Assembly: GCF_000189635.1 (NCBI RefSeq)
Contig: NW_002476522.1
Location: 62,001-126,000, forward strand
Length of the DNA stretch: 64,000 nt
Direction of reading: 5' to 3'
Source: Tetrahymena thermophila SB210
Taxonomy: Eukaryota; Ciliophora; Oligohymenophorea; Hymenostomatida; Tetrahymenidae
Shown here piece by piece: positions 52,869 to 64,000 of the stretch. The notes beneath the pieces were generated by a model. That model worked only from the letters and a program-made list of their open reading frames with translations, was not told the origin of the DNA and made no database searches. Within the stretch, counting starts at the first letter, position 1, and each line of letters starts with the position of its first letter. Position numbers and translations under genes: made by a program.

Positions 52869-54429
52869 TTTAGACAAAGTTTTTTTTAATTTCTTCTTTT
52901 TTGTTTTTTGATTAATCTTTATTTAAGTTATTGACAGCTAAATTGGAAATTTAAATAGGGAAAGGACCTTTCAAAATGAATGAAAAAACATGTGGTTTAT
53001 ATTATTATTTGGGAATAAACAAATTGAATAATTAAAATGCGTATTGAGGATATATTTAAAACTATTTGAGTGATAAATACCATCTAACATAAGAGTCATT
53101 TTATATTCTCAATTTTAATTAAACATATAATTTGATATCTGACCACATTAATATCGAATCCCCACCTTAATTTTGCTGTAAAACGATGTAAATCGAAGCA
53201 TAAATTTGCCTTTCATTTCATAGCAAAAAACAAATGCAAGTTACTACTACCATCTAAAAATACAGTATTAACTTTTTTTTCAAATTAAATAAATTTTTTA
53301 CTTCTGTCGAATGAATATACATCAGAAAATGAGTGGGCGGGCTGCGATATTCAATTACAACAATTTAGTTAAACATCAAAAATAAAGATTAAACTTAATG
53401 CAGGCACATTTTTATTCCTAAGTATTTAATTTAATTTTATTGCTTGAAAAGCAAATTCTTAAATTTACAAAAATAAGCGGATGATATAGAAAAGAGACAT
53501 TTAAAATATAAATTTGAGAAAATACAAGCTTTTTTTGTTCGTAGTTTTGAATGGCATTTATTTGTTTAATTGAGATACAAAAATCAACTTTTGAGTAGTT
53601 TTATCCTTTTTGTTTTTGAAAATAAATAAGGAAACCTTCTTGAATCTGAGCAGAAATTTTAATTTTTGAGAAAGTATATTAAAATAGAGAAGAAATATAA
53701 ATTTATTCAAGTAAATCAAATGATAAATTTAAATTATATAAAATTTTTCCTTTAAATTAATTAAAAAACATTTTAAACTTGAAAAGTTTTGCAGGATAAA
53801 TTAATAAAATATTAAATCAGTTGGTTGTATTTTCAATAAAATATTTCTATTTGGTTTTATTTTGATTCAATTTTTTTTTTAAAGTTTTGAAAATTTATTT
53901 TTCATACTTTAAAGATAAAATAAAAAGAATTCTAATTTATGAACGAATTCAAACAAACAACAAACAGTTGAGATAATTAAAAGGGTTTTTAAAAATAAAA
54001 GCAAAAATAGCTATTTTGTTTTTTGTAATTGGGTGATATTCCAATTAAAAAGAGATAAATTTTTTAATGAACCTACTAGACTCTATAAACAATTAATTTT
54101 GTAAATATGTAATAGATTGATTCTCTGACAGATTTTCAACATACCAAACAATAGTGAATTTTGATGAGCTTAGTTAGATTGGATCTAATTTAATATATAT
54201 TCTATTAAGCTAAACAACTATTAAATAAATATATACATGAATATTTTTATTTTAAACAAATTTTTATTCCTTGATCAATATCAATCAATATTGACAATAA
54301 AATTTAGAATTTATTCATTTTGTATTTTTCAATAAATAATTAATCTAAAAATAGCTAAAAATATTTAGAATACATTTTTACATGCACTTTACAAATTATT
54401 TTTATCATTAATTCCTTGATAATATCACA
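52869..54429. other. Upstream region of the small secreted protein gene
   Basis: No coding exon seen. For the minus-strand gene this is the promoter side. It holds a 13-bp palindrome (52960-52972), GC-richer words around 53330-53350 (including 'gtgggcgggctgcg') and several A/T runs. The far end is downstream of the CysRS gene. Confidence 0.5.
52960..52972. promoter_or_regulatory. Palindrome GAAAGG-A-CCTTTC upstream of the small secreted gene
   Basis: A perfect 6-bp inverted repeat with a one-base spacer lies about 92 bp upstream of the start codon at 52868. It is a candidate factor-binding site for a strongly expressed gene; the role is inferred from position only. Confidence 0.3.
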
Positions 54430-57223
54430 TCACTTTTTTGATGTTTTTTCAAGGTATTGTTCATAGAGCTTCTTTTGTGCATCGTATTTTTTAACAAAAG
54501 ATTAAATAGCTTTTTCTTTAAGAGGAGTGCCCTTTTCATCGTGACTAGGAATACCTCTTTCATCAAATTGGTACTTGCTATAGTTAGGATCATTTTTAAA
54601 CATTTCTGCTGGATTCACACTCATAGCTTTCAATTTTTCTTCTTCTTTTTTGCGCTTTTCTTCTTCTTTTTATTTTTCTTTGAGTATTTTCTCTTCTTTC
54701 TCTTTTAGCAAAGTTTCTTTATCATCGATTTTCCATAAACTGGGCTCACCAGGTTTACCATCATCAATACGGATACCAATCTAAATCAGTTTTTCATCTC
54801 TGATTTCATCTGAAGCCTTATAAATCTGTTAAAGTTAGTTATCTTCAACACATTTTAATACTTAAGTTATGTAGTCTGTGGCAATCTAAACAGCACTTTC
54901 ACTAGCATTTGGTTCTAGTTTTAAGGTTATTTCACCAAGAGAAGACTTAGCATTAATAGCTGCCTTGTTGATAACTTGCAAATCTTTGTTTGCACCTCTG
55001 ATCTCATCTCTGAGACTGCTAATCAATCCAACAGTGCGAATGAAGGTGTCATCCTTAGCTTAAGCTTGTTGCTGTAATAAAATAAAGTAAATGATAAAAA
55101 ATGTCTTAGACAGACAAAATAAAAATTATATAATAAAAAAAAACTAAAAGATTGATGCTAAAAAGTACAGACAATAAATATAATTAACTCCAAATCGAAA
55201 ATTTATTATTTAGCACTTTTCATTCATTTCTTTTAATTTGTGGTAAAATATTAAAATAAAACTCTAGAAATTGAGAAATTAATTGATTTTATTTAATTAA
55301 AAACTTCTCTTTCCTTCCATAAAAATTATTCTATCAAACGAAACAATGAATCAAAATTAATTACCTTTTCATAAATTAAACCTAAGCAATTGAAAATATG
55401 CTTAACGTAGTTGAAAATACTTCTGATGAGAAGATGAATGATAGGCTTTTCCTTAATGTAAGTATTGACAGCAGTGATGATTTCGTCAAGCTCTTTAAGT
55501 GCTTCAGGGACATTGAAATTTTTTTAGAATGCCCTGTGGATGTTATCTTGCTTTTCAACAAACAAGTCTCTTAATTCAAATTCTCTAGGACCCCACTTCT
55601 ATGGGACATTGATTTCTGATTAAAGAAGTATGGCGTTCATTGTAAGATAAAATTCTGAATACTTTTTATCTTTTGTTTTAGCTTCATGTATTGAATCAGT
55701 GGTGTAATCCATTGTAGAGTCATATGTTTATTTCATAAAGAGAAGTCTTAAAACGCGCTAGCTGTGTTGGCTGGATAAATGCTTAATGGTAATGAAATTT
55801 TTTAAACTCTTTGACATTTTTAATCCATCAATGTGCAAATGGCCTGTATGCATGAAGTAGTTAACCCATTGATTTTAGCAATCTTATTTATTATAAAAGG
55901 CTTCACTCTAAGCCAATTCGTTATCGTGGTGAGGGAATTTCAAGTCTTCTCCTCCCATATGGATATCGACTGGATATCCAAGAATTTCGGAGGCCATAGT
56001 TGAACATTCAATGTGCCATCCAGGACGACCTTAGCCCCAAGGACTATCCCAGAAGGGCTCACCAGGTTTGCTTGCTTTCCTGTTGAATTAATAATTAATT
56101 TAAATAACCTTTAAATAATCTTCTAAATTAACAAGATTTTATTTTTTGAAATGCAAAATGATAATAAAAACTATTTGTTTGTTTATATGTATGTATGTTT
56201 ATCATATTTAATTTCTTACCACAAAGCAAAGTCTCTAGGAGATCTTTTTTCCTTTTCATCTTTTTTGCCAAGAGCACCTTCACCTTCGTCTAGCTTTTAA
56301 GCATCATTAACACTTTGAGGTTCGAGTTTAGAGTAGCAATGAGTTGGAGACTCGTGGAATTTATCAACATTGAAGTAAACGGAGCCATTAGCGACATAAG
56401 CGTAGCCATTTTCAATAATTTTTTCAATGTAAGAAATAATTTCTGGTACATATTCGCTAACTCTGACTATGACATCAGGCTATTAAGTTTAAATAAAAAG
56501 GCTTAATAATGCTTATTGCTAAACTTATTTAAATTAATTATATAAAAATGATTGATTACCTTATCAACATTTAATGTTTCCATGTCTTACCAGTAATCCA
56601 TTTCCCATTTTCTGGCAAAGGCAGTAAATTCTTCACCACTTTCATTTGACTTTTTAATGATCTTGTCATCTATGTCAGTAATATTCATACAGTGGAAAAC
56701 ATCATAGCCAAAGTACTTAACCATAATTCTTTTGATAATATCTGCAGAAATGTAAGTTCTGGCATGACCAATGTGTGAAGAATCATAAACCTATATAATA
56801 TTTCATTTAATTAAAAGACCTATCTAAATTTATTTTATTTTTATTTGTGCTTTTTCCTTTTTCGCTATCCAATTAATTTATGCAGCGCAGTAAACAAAAG
56901 CTGCAAAATTTAAAATTATAATGGAAAAAAATGTTTAAAAATCTTAGTAAACTTAGAAAATGCTTTACTGTAGGGCCACAGTTGTAGAATCTAACTTATT
57001 TGCCTTTGTGAGGGACGAATTCAACCTTTAAATAACAAAATTTAGAAATTATTCAAATATGAAAATTATTATGCAAAAAAGCTATTAAACTTAAAAGTCA
57101 AAAATTTACTAAATTCTAAGGATTTAAGGTGTTTTTAACTTTAAGACCTGTTAAATACTTGGTTTCATCTTTAACAGGGAGTTGCCATAATTGATAGGGG
57201 TCTTTTTTTACCTCAGTTGTCAT
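54430..57223 (-). CDS. CARS1: Cysteinyl-tRNA synthetase, cytosolic type (672 aa, 6 exons)
   Basis: Minus-strand exons are 57110-57223, 56969-57025, 56560-56790, 56220-56479, 55365-56079 and 54430-55071 (2019 nt). The enzyme attaches cysteine to tRNA-Cys using ATP. Class I signatures are complete: [17 protein letters not shown] (HIGH motif) and [12 protein letters not shown] (KMSKS). The zinc ligands are also present: Cys of YNCGPT, Cys of RPGWHIECS, His and Glu of FPHHDNE. A conserved Gln after DNELA is encoded by TAG (55908-55910). The C-terminus has a Lys/Glu-rich segment (about 54600-54720) typical of eukaryotic cytosolic CysRS and ends LEKTSKK. The start [13 protein letters not shown] has no targeting peptide, so it is probably cytosolic. 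This gene fixes the genetic code for the window. Confidence 0.97.
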
Positions 57224-58844
57224 TTTTTAATTAGTAGAGAAGAGATTCGCTATTTATAAATTCTTGTTGCAGCAGCTATTTCCAAAAGGATATTCTTTTA
57301 ATTAATTTTATATAAAATAATTAAGATCTATCTTAAGTTAATAAAATTTTTAGTGAGGATTTGTTTGGAGACTATAACCTTTTTAATAAAAGCAAAAAAT
57401 TGCTAATTAATTAGCAAGTATTTTGTCTAAGTGTTTGATTGACTTTCTTAACTCCTAATACTAAAATGTCAAAAATTCAATCTGCAAAAGGCTTGAAAAA
57501 GAGGGTTATGTCACATCCAAATCCCTGATTGAGTTGAAATAATAATAATAAATTACTTGGCACTTGCAAAAATCGTTTTTTTAATGTTTTTGTTAGATTA
57601 GTAATCTATTTAATCATAAATTAAATTATTTTTTGCGTAAGAGATGATATGCTTTTAAAAAACTCTCTTTTTCTTATTTTTTACCTCAAATTCAAAGTAT
57701 TTTTTTTCTTGATTTAAATTTTTTTCTATGAATAATCTAGAAAATTAATATTAAATCATTATTAAGTTTCAAATGAAAAAAAATAAAATTGAATTAGTTC
57801 TACATTGATATAAATTCAATATTTAATACAAACTTAAAACTTAATAGTGCTTAGAAAATCTGTTGCTTAAAATTATCTTTAACCTCAGAAAGAATTAAAA
57901 AAAACATTTTACTAACAAATATAAAATAATTAGGCTGAAAATAATATTTTTTATTTGATCTTACCTAGTGACATAATATCATTAATAATTATAAAGTTTC
58001 TATCAAAAATTTAGAATTAATTAATTTTTTTTTTCTATAAATTTTCTATAAATTATCTAAGAAATTTTAAAGAACATTTTTATAAGAAGCATCTTCTTAG
58101 CAATCAAAATTTAAGTAGAATGGATAGTTAAAGAAAATCTATTGTTTTGTCACTTCCTAAATAAAGTAGTCATTTTATTTACCTTAAAACTACAAAGATA
58201 AATATTTTAGTTTTTTAACTCTTACAAATAAATTTGTGTGATTCCTTAGAAAGATTATATTTTATTTTTAAATTTTGAATAGTTTTGAAATTCAAAATAT
58301 TACATTAAGCAAAATATATAATTATTATATGATGGATGTTGATAGATAGATTGATAGATGACTATTTATGTGATTTTAAAATCATAATTATAAAATAATA
58401 GCTTTGATTTTAGAAAGAGAATAAGGATGTATTTAGAAATAATAAATCAAGAGTTTTAAAAGATAGCAGATTTAAGAATAGACAGACAGACACCTGAAAT
58501 AGAGAAATTATAAATTATTTTTGAAAAAATATTTATTAGCTATACGTTACAAGAATATTTTAATATGTAATAAATATTTCTGGATGCAAGTTCAAAACAA
58601 AACTTAAGATCAATACAAATATTAATTTAAAATATATAGATAGTATTCATTTTATACAGAATTATTTAATTTTTATATTTATCTATTTAAGATAAAATTT
58701 TCCTTTTTTTATTAAGGATTTTTAAAACTTAATAATAGTTAATTAAATATTATTATTAATAGACATATAGATAGATAGATGCAGGTGAAAAATTTCATAT
58801 CAATTATGAGAATAATCTGGATGTACCTATATTTTAATAGAAAT
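57224..58844. other. Gene-free AT-rich spacer upstream of CysRS
   Basis: No exon recognised on either strand. It holds the CysRS promoter side and simple repeats: GATA-type runs (58335-58360, about 58765-58780) and a short AGAC run (about 58480-58492). Confidence 0.55.
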
Positions 58845-61800
58845 TCAATTAAAATATTTATATAAATTAAGTAGATAAATTAATTAATTAATAAAGTAAT
58901 TAATTACTCTTATGTCGTAAGAATACAAACCAACAAGATTACAAGATACTCCTCTTTATTTTTCAAGATTTTCTAGTTAGAAATGCTTATCGTTATTGCT
59001 TTTTCTAGTATTTAGCTATTGCCTCAATAGAGTATATTTGTCGGATAAAATTTACTTATAATTATCATTTTTGCATTCTTGTAAATCGTTTTATAATAAT
59101 TTTAAATTAGATTTGAGATCTTGCTTTGTTACAACTGTTTATTTATTATGTGTTTAAATTAGGATTTATTTAGATGTTTTTGAAATAGAATTTACATGCA
59201 AAGTATGGAATTAATTAGAGTTCATTTTTCTTGGAAATAAGATCATCTTCGGCAAAATTAAAGCAGCAGCAAATACAGTTGAACAAAGGTATTATTATTC
59301 TTTTTCTATTTAAAAGTAAAAGATGAAATTAATTATTTATTTTAATAATTTAAACAATTTAATTACTTGATTAAAAGATATAAAACATAAAGTAAGAAAA
59401 ATAGTAAAACTATTAGCTGAGGAATACACTAAGATTTTATAGCTCTACTATAAAATTCCTTAGAGATATCAGTATTATTATAATCGTTAATTTGGCTTTC
59501 AAGCTAACTCACTTAAGAGCTGATTGAGTTTAGGATACTGTTTGACTAATTTTAAATCATAATTTATTTATCGTTAAATCTAATTAAAATTTTAACTTAC
59601 AATAGATGAAGGAAACATTTTTGGACTTCCATACATCCATATTCCAAGTAAGCAATGTAAAGGAATAGAGATCCAAAGAATATTTCTTATAATATCTTCA
59701 AGATTTTTTCCGAATTGAGGAGGTTTTCTACATAATCTAAGCATGGCAAATTTATCAACATAATAAGTGCTGACTATTAATTAATTATTCGATAAAATAA
59801 ATTTTTTAATATCAATTTAATCAAATTTTTATTTGAATTATGACATTCATTTATGTATGAAATTTTTTTTAATTTAAGTCAAAATTAAAAAAAGCTAGAA
59901 AAAATAATAAGTTTACTTAAATATAAGAACGTAGTTATGATGAGAAGTGGCAGTCCAGAACTGTATAAGAAGCATACAAATATAATATTCATGATCTATT
60001 TATGAATGAATAAATATAAAGCAATTAGATTTATAATGACTTAAATCAATAAATAAATAAATCAATCAAAAACCAATCATTTGTGAATAATTAAGTAAAT
60101 AAATACTTGTGCATAGCGAACTTCGATCAATAAATTAGGACTAAGATAGACAGATTCATATTTTTCTTATGTTGATTATCTAGTTATATTTTTATTGCTA
60201 CTCCATTTACGATCGTAATATCTTCTCAAGCAAATATATAAGCTTTAAAAGATGAAATTTAAGTAAGGCATCATAATATAAAATATCATTGTTAATAGCT
60301 GTTTGTTTCAATTATTAATTTAAGGTATTAATATAATTTATTTATTTATTAATTAATTTATTTTACTATAGTAGAGCCGACTTATAAGAACCATAGTGGG
60401 TTAAAGTCTGTAAAAGTACCATCTAGAAGCATAGAAATAGTTGTATTTGATACTCCATTAAATTTTGTGTTCATAATTAAAATAATTAAAGCCTTTTTCA
60501 ATAAAAATAAATAAGTAAGAATTTTTAAATAAAAAGCAATTAAATTAGTTTAATTACTGTATTCATAAACTACATAATAAATATCTTTGCCACTCTTGAG
60601 CTGACTTGATGAGAAACATATCTGTAACCCTCCAGCTTAGATAAATCTAATTTTTTAATTATTTAACTTTTAAAACGAGAAATAAATGATAATAATTTTT
60701 GTTCTTTCAAAAGAAAGACCAAATATTTGAAAAAATTAAATTTATTTGGTTGAAAAACTAAAAAATATTTACATGTGAAGATAATTTACATAATATTATT
60801 GATAAATATGATAACAACTACAACTAAAAAGGGTAGGGCTATAATTAGTGCTTGGTCTTCAAACCAATTTTTGCATAGCTATTAAGTAGAACCATCTGAC
60901 ATAGTAAAATTATCATTATATCTTCCTAAGGGATTTATTTTGCAATAGCATTCAAGTAAACCTTTTGTAACTTATGATTCGTAGTCTTTAACAACCTATT
61001 ATTGAGTAATTGAACTAGAGTTACTAGGGCAATTTACAGTAGGGTATTTGTTTAAAAATTTTTGGTTTTAGTTCTTTACAAAAACAATAAAAATTAGAGC
61101 TTTTATTTTCAATTAAAAAAATTTTAATTATTTTAAAAAATATTTTTTTGATAAAAATAAGTAAATAAATACTTACTTCCTATCATGCATGTTAGAGTTA
61201 TTAATGTTGAAAATATAATTCTTATGAACCTATTGCAGAATGAGATTGAGAAGTTTTCCCAAATGATATCTTCAGGAGCTGGTGCTGACTTTACTTCTAA
61301 GAGCCTGTATTCAAACCTTATTAATTTTAGTAAATAAATGAACTCATAAATATATATGAATGAATAATAAATGAACAAAAAAATTCATAAATATCTTGAA
61401 ATTAAAAAGAGCAAATACTAGAAAATTAAAATGTGAAAATCACAAATTTTTCTAGTGAAAAAATATAAAATTCGAAAATGTAAATTTAAAAAAAATTTAA
61501 ATTAGAAAATGTAAATTTATAAAAAATTACCTTCTCATATCGTTTTTATTTTTGCAGCAGAACAAACAAGACTCAATAAATTTATCTAAATATGTTTGAT
61601 ACATTGCGTAGTATGCAATATCTCTATTTCTCATGGTTTAAAATGTAACAAAAGCAGAAATTATCTAATTTATTTTTTTATAGACTTATTTGAAATACAT
61701 TCATGAATGATTGATTGAGTAATAAATTACTTTTTTTTAACCAGATCTTTCTTATTCTTTTTATATTTTCTTTTCTTTTTCAATCAATGAGGATATTTTA

Positions 61801-64000
61801 GCTATATTAGTTAGCTTTTCCATAGCTATCTTTCTATCTTCCTATTTTTCTAAATTGTTGTAGTGGTTATTTAGCATCTTCATACTTAATTAATTATTTT
61901 AGATGGCTATGCTGAATTTGTTACAATAGCTTAAAATTTATTCTAACTTTTTTTTTTGTAAATTAGTTAACTTCTTCTCACTTTAAACAACATTATAGGG
62001 AGTAGCAACTTAAATGTCATAGACTCCGAATGACTCTTTTTTGCTCACGATCTATGATATTTATGTTTCAAAGTGCTTCTTCAGTTTAAATTTAAGCTCA
62101 TCTACTTCAAAATCTTGTGGAAGATTTTTAATTTCCAACGTAAAGTAAGAAACGCCTACAGAATTTCTTTAATTAAAAAAGAAATTAAATGATTATTTTT
62201 AAAAATTCAGGTGAAAAATAATTCATTTCAAGAATTAAAGTAACCCAATAATAATTTATCCATTTGTTTGAAATAGAAAAGTATTTTTATTTATTTAATT
62301 ATTTAATTAATTACGAGATAACATTTTTTTCTGTTTAATTTTATGACATCTTTAATCTGATTAGAACATACATAAAACAAATCATAATAGCTCCATCTAT
62401 AACTGAAGCAATCAAAACAGCTTGAGATTTTTCGAATTTCCACTTCACCTAATAATATGAATCTAATTTATATAATTTTTGAGATCATTTAGTTGGCTTA
62501 ATAATAATGTTAATTTACTCTCACAAATTGTGCTTACAAATATTTTCTACTTTTTTGCTTTAGATTGACAATCTGAGTCAGAAGAAAATATAGAAGTATC
62601 GAAGGCAACCTAACAACTAGTTTGGCCGAAACAAGGAGTTATAATAGCCTAAAAATTAGAGATAACACTCTAATTGCATGTCTGATCAATTTAGCTCAAA
62701 TCTTAGAAAATACATGTATCAGATGTTTAGCCAGAACTCTTCGAAGTCACTATTTGAATTTAAATGTTTGTTTTTGTATGTTATGTTTGAAAATTAATTT
62801 TCAAATAATTAAAAGTCTCCAATTATTAATTTTTTCTGTTTACCTAAACCGTAATAGTACATAGATGATTGGGTTGGTAAGGTTCCAGTAGAACATTAAA
62901 GTGACAAAGTGTAATCACTAATTTATGAAGTGGTAGAAGATGAGCTTTTATTACCAAGTAGCAAATATTAACACTGAGTCCTATCTAAAACAAGAGATCC
63001 TAGAGTAGTAGAAACCAATTTTTGAGTGGCTGTAAACTATTTAACCTCTGATGAGCTCTCAGTAAATGCTTTTTAAGAATAAAAAAGGTATTTTAGATTA
63101 ATAAATTAAATGTGAATTTTTAAAGTTTAAAATTCAGGTTATATTTAATTCCTTTTTCTTTCAAAATTTAAAGATAAAATAATATTCAATACCTTTCATA
63201 TAAAACAAAATAGGCACAGCTGCTAAGATAGAAAAAAACAAAAACCACTCAGCAAGATTTTTCACAAACCTAAAATATAAAGTTGGTGTTAGACCCAGCT
63301 TGTCAACTTAGCTTTTTTCAGAAGTATCACCAAATAAACAGGAATGTCTTCCGGTTTCGAAACTGCACGTTTCGCATCGAGTATACTATCTACTATTTCC
63401 AGATAATGGATGAGTTTGCTAAATAAAATTCTCTAAATCAGCTAGATTAGGCTTCTTGAGCTATTTGACATCAGACAAATCAATTATATCCTCTTGTGTT
63501 TACATCGGCATAGCCGAGTCATTTAATTCCCTACATATTTAAAAATGTTTTCATTTGATAAGCATTGCATATTGGAAGAATTGAATAAGAATAATTTACT
63601 GAGGAACAACTCTATTCATTTGAAATAATAATTTAAACTTTTTACTTACTTATTAATTAATTAATTTCTCTTTTAACTAATTATTTATAAGAATACTATT
63701 GTTTGAATTTCTATTAAATTGTGTGCATATGTATTTATCTGCTTAAATTTCTTAAATATCTGTATAACATAGTCAAAGATAAGTGGTTGATATAGTGGTA
63801 ATCAATCGTAACCAACAAATCCAAAAATAATTCTGAAAATAAACTATAAGTCATCAAATTTATTTTTTTTACATTTATTTTAGAAAACAGTAAAACTTAC
63901 TTATTGTTAAAATGGGCACCATTATATAATGAGAATCTATCAATTTATCTATATTTTATACACTCAATTTTCATTCATTTTTATTTTTTAATTTCTCTAA
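58845..64000 (-). CDS. OSCA/TMEM63-type mechanosensitive ion channel with an extracellular lectin-like domain (5' end outside window)
   Basis: A multi-exon minus-strand gene starts beyond 64000 and ends at TGA 58845-58847. Exons read in order: an N-terminal region; a Cys-containing segment; membrane segment 1 (FVKNLAEWFLFFSILAAV, about 63250); a Cys-rich extracellular domain (about 62910-62520); membrane segment 2 (AVLIASVIDGAIMICFMYVL); the cytosolic domain (SYFTLEIKNLPQDF ... AFVTFQTMRN, about 62170-61560). Then comes the family hallmark APAPEDIIWENFSISF (about 61280), followed by further membrane segments including DFNPLWFLQVGSTI, SVYLSPNLLIEVRYAQ, VCFLYSSGLPLLI and STYYVDKFAMLRLCRKPPQF. 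The C-terminal tail is coiled-coil-like and polar. These match the 10-11-TM OSCA/TMEM63/Csc1 family, which forms stretch- or osmolarity-gated cation channels. Junctions were chosen by hand from GT..AG and frame. Confidence 0.88.
62520..62910 (-). other. SUEL/galactose-binding-lectin-like domain inside the TMEM63 homologue
   Basis: Across one intron the residues follow the SUEL/Gal_Lectin pattern: LSLQCSTGTLPTQSSMYYYG, then DTCIFQD, TCNQSVISNF, TPCFGQTSCQVAFDTSIF, SDSDCQSK and finally KIFVSTIC. That is L-x-C-x-x-G ... Y-G ... C ... C ... C-x-G-x-x-S-C-x-V ... C ... K-I-x-V-x-x-x-C. It lies between membrane segments 1 and 2, where the family has an extracellular loop. The assignment rests on pattern recall, not a profile search. 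Confidence 0.6.

Noticed and set aside
52662..52911. Plus-strand frames MELVGGGVTSIESS... and MSLFLISSQMG... over the GC-rich gene
   Set aside because: Both are antisense shadows of the minus-strand gene, whose codon bias, signal peptide and Cys spacing explain the open frames.
54457..54708. Plus-strand frame rich in Phe over 54457-54708
   Set aside because: It is the complement of the Lys/Glu-rich C-terminal segment of cysteinyl-tRNA synthetase.
58320..58790. GATA/AGAC short tandem runs as a possible regulatory array
   Set aside because: They are ordinary, imperfect microsatellites in spacer DNA with no link to a gene.
1..64000. Standard genetic code with many pseudogenes
   Set aside because: All conserved genes become continuous once TAA/TAG are read as Gln, and their ends all fall on TGA.
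1..64000. tRNA, rRNA, CRISPR, telomeric G4T2 repeats and the 15-bp Tetrahymena chromosome breakage sequence
   Set aside because: Scanned by eye for T-arm-like words, spaced repeats, GGGGTT runs and the breakage core; none found. Short G runs (about 3690 and 10285) are isolated.

Overview
The window reads as ciliate DNA, most like Tetrahymena or a close oligohymenophorean. It is extremely AT-rich, its introns are short GT...AG introns, and it uses the ciliate code in which TAA and TAG encode glutamine and only TGA stops. The clearest proof of the code is in the cysteinyl-tRNA synthetase, where TAG (55908-55910) sits at the conserved Gln of the HHDNELAQSEA block. All coordinates and translations below were worked out by hand with that code.

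Bases 1 to about 47,050 are a tandem array of two related families of large cysteine-rich polytopic membrane proteins. Family 1 has four copies (A 3951-7921, B 10564-15466, C 23857-29306, D 42542-47044). Family 2 has two complete copies (17461-22062 and 35453-40015) and the 3' tail of a third (1-86). Both families have a signal peptide, a unique N-terminal region, furin-like Cys-rich modules, and a homologous C-terminal block with several membrane segments. The order (family 2, family 1, extra family 1, family 2, family 1, insert, family 2, family 1) points to repeated segmental duplication. The copies differ mainly in the number of Cys modules. These are encoded by phase-symmetric exons, many exactly 222 nt long, which have been amplified (a 5 x 270-bp exon/intron array in C, a 2 x 304-bp duplication in B) or lost (dead exon remnants in A and C). 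An unrelated coiled-coil ORF (30568-31686, with an in-frame TGA followed by coding-like sequence) and a very AT-rich stretch interrupt the array.

From 47.6 kb the content changes to single genes. There is a leucine-rich-repeat gene with one LRR per exon (about 47633-50380, 3' end uncertain). Next is a small, strongly codon-biased, relatively GC-rich gene for a secreted six-cysteine protein (complement 52446-52868), then cysteinyl-tRNA synthetase (complement 54430-57223, 6 exons, 672 aa). Last is an OSCA/TMEM63-type mechanosensitive channel gene (complement 58845 to beyond 64000) that carries what looks like a complete SUEL/galactose-binding lectin domain in an extracellular loop.

The most unusual items are the lectin-containing TMEM63 channel, the module-shuffling Cys-rich membrane protein array, and a terminal-inverted-repeat hairpin conserved upstream of both complete family 2 genes. 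No rRNA, tRNA, CRISPR, telomere repeat or chromosome-breakage sequence was recognised.
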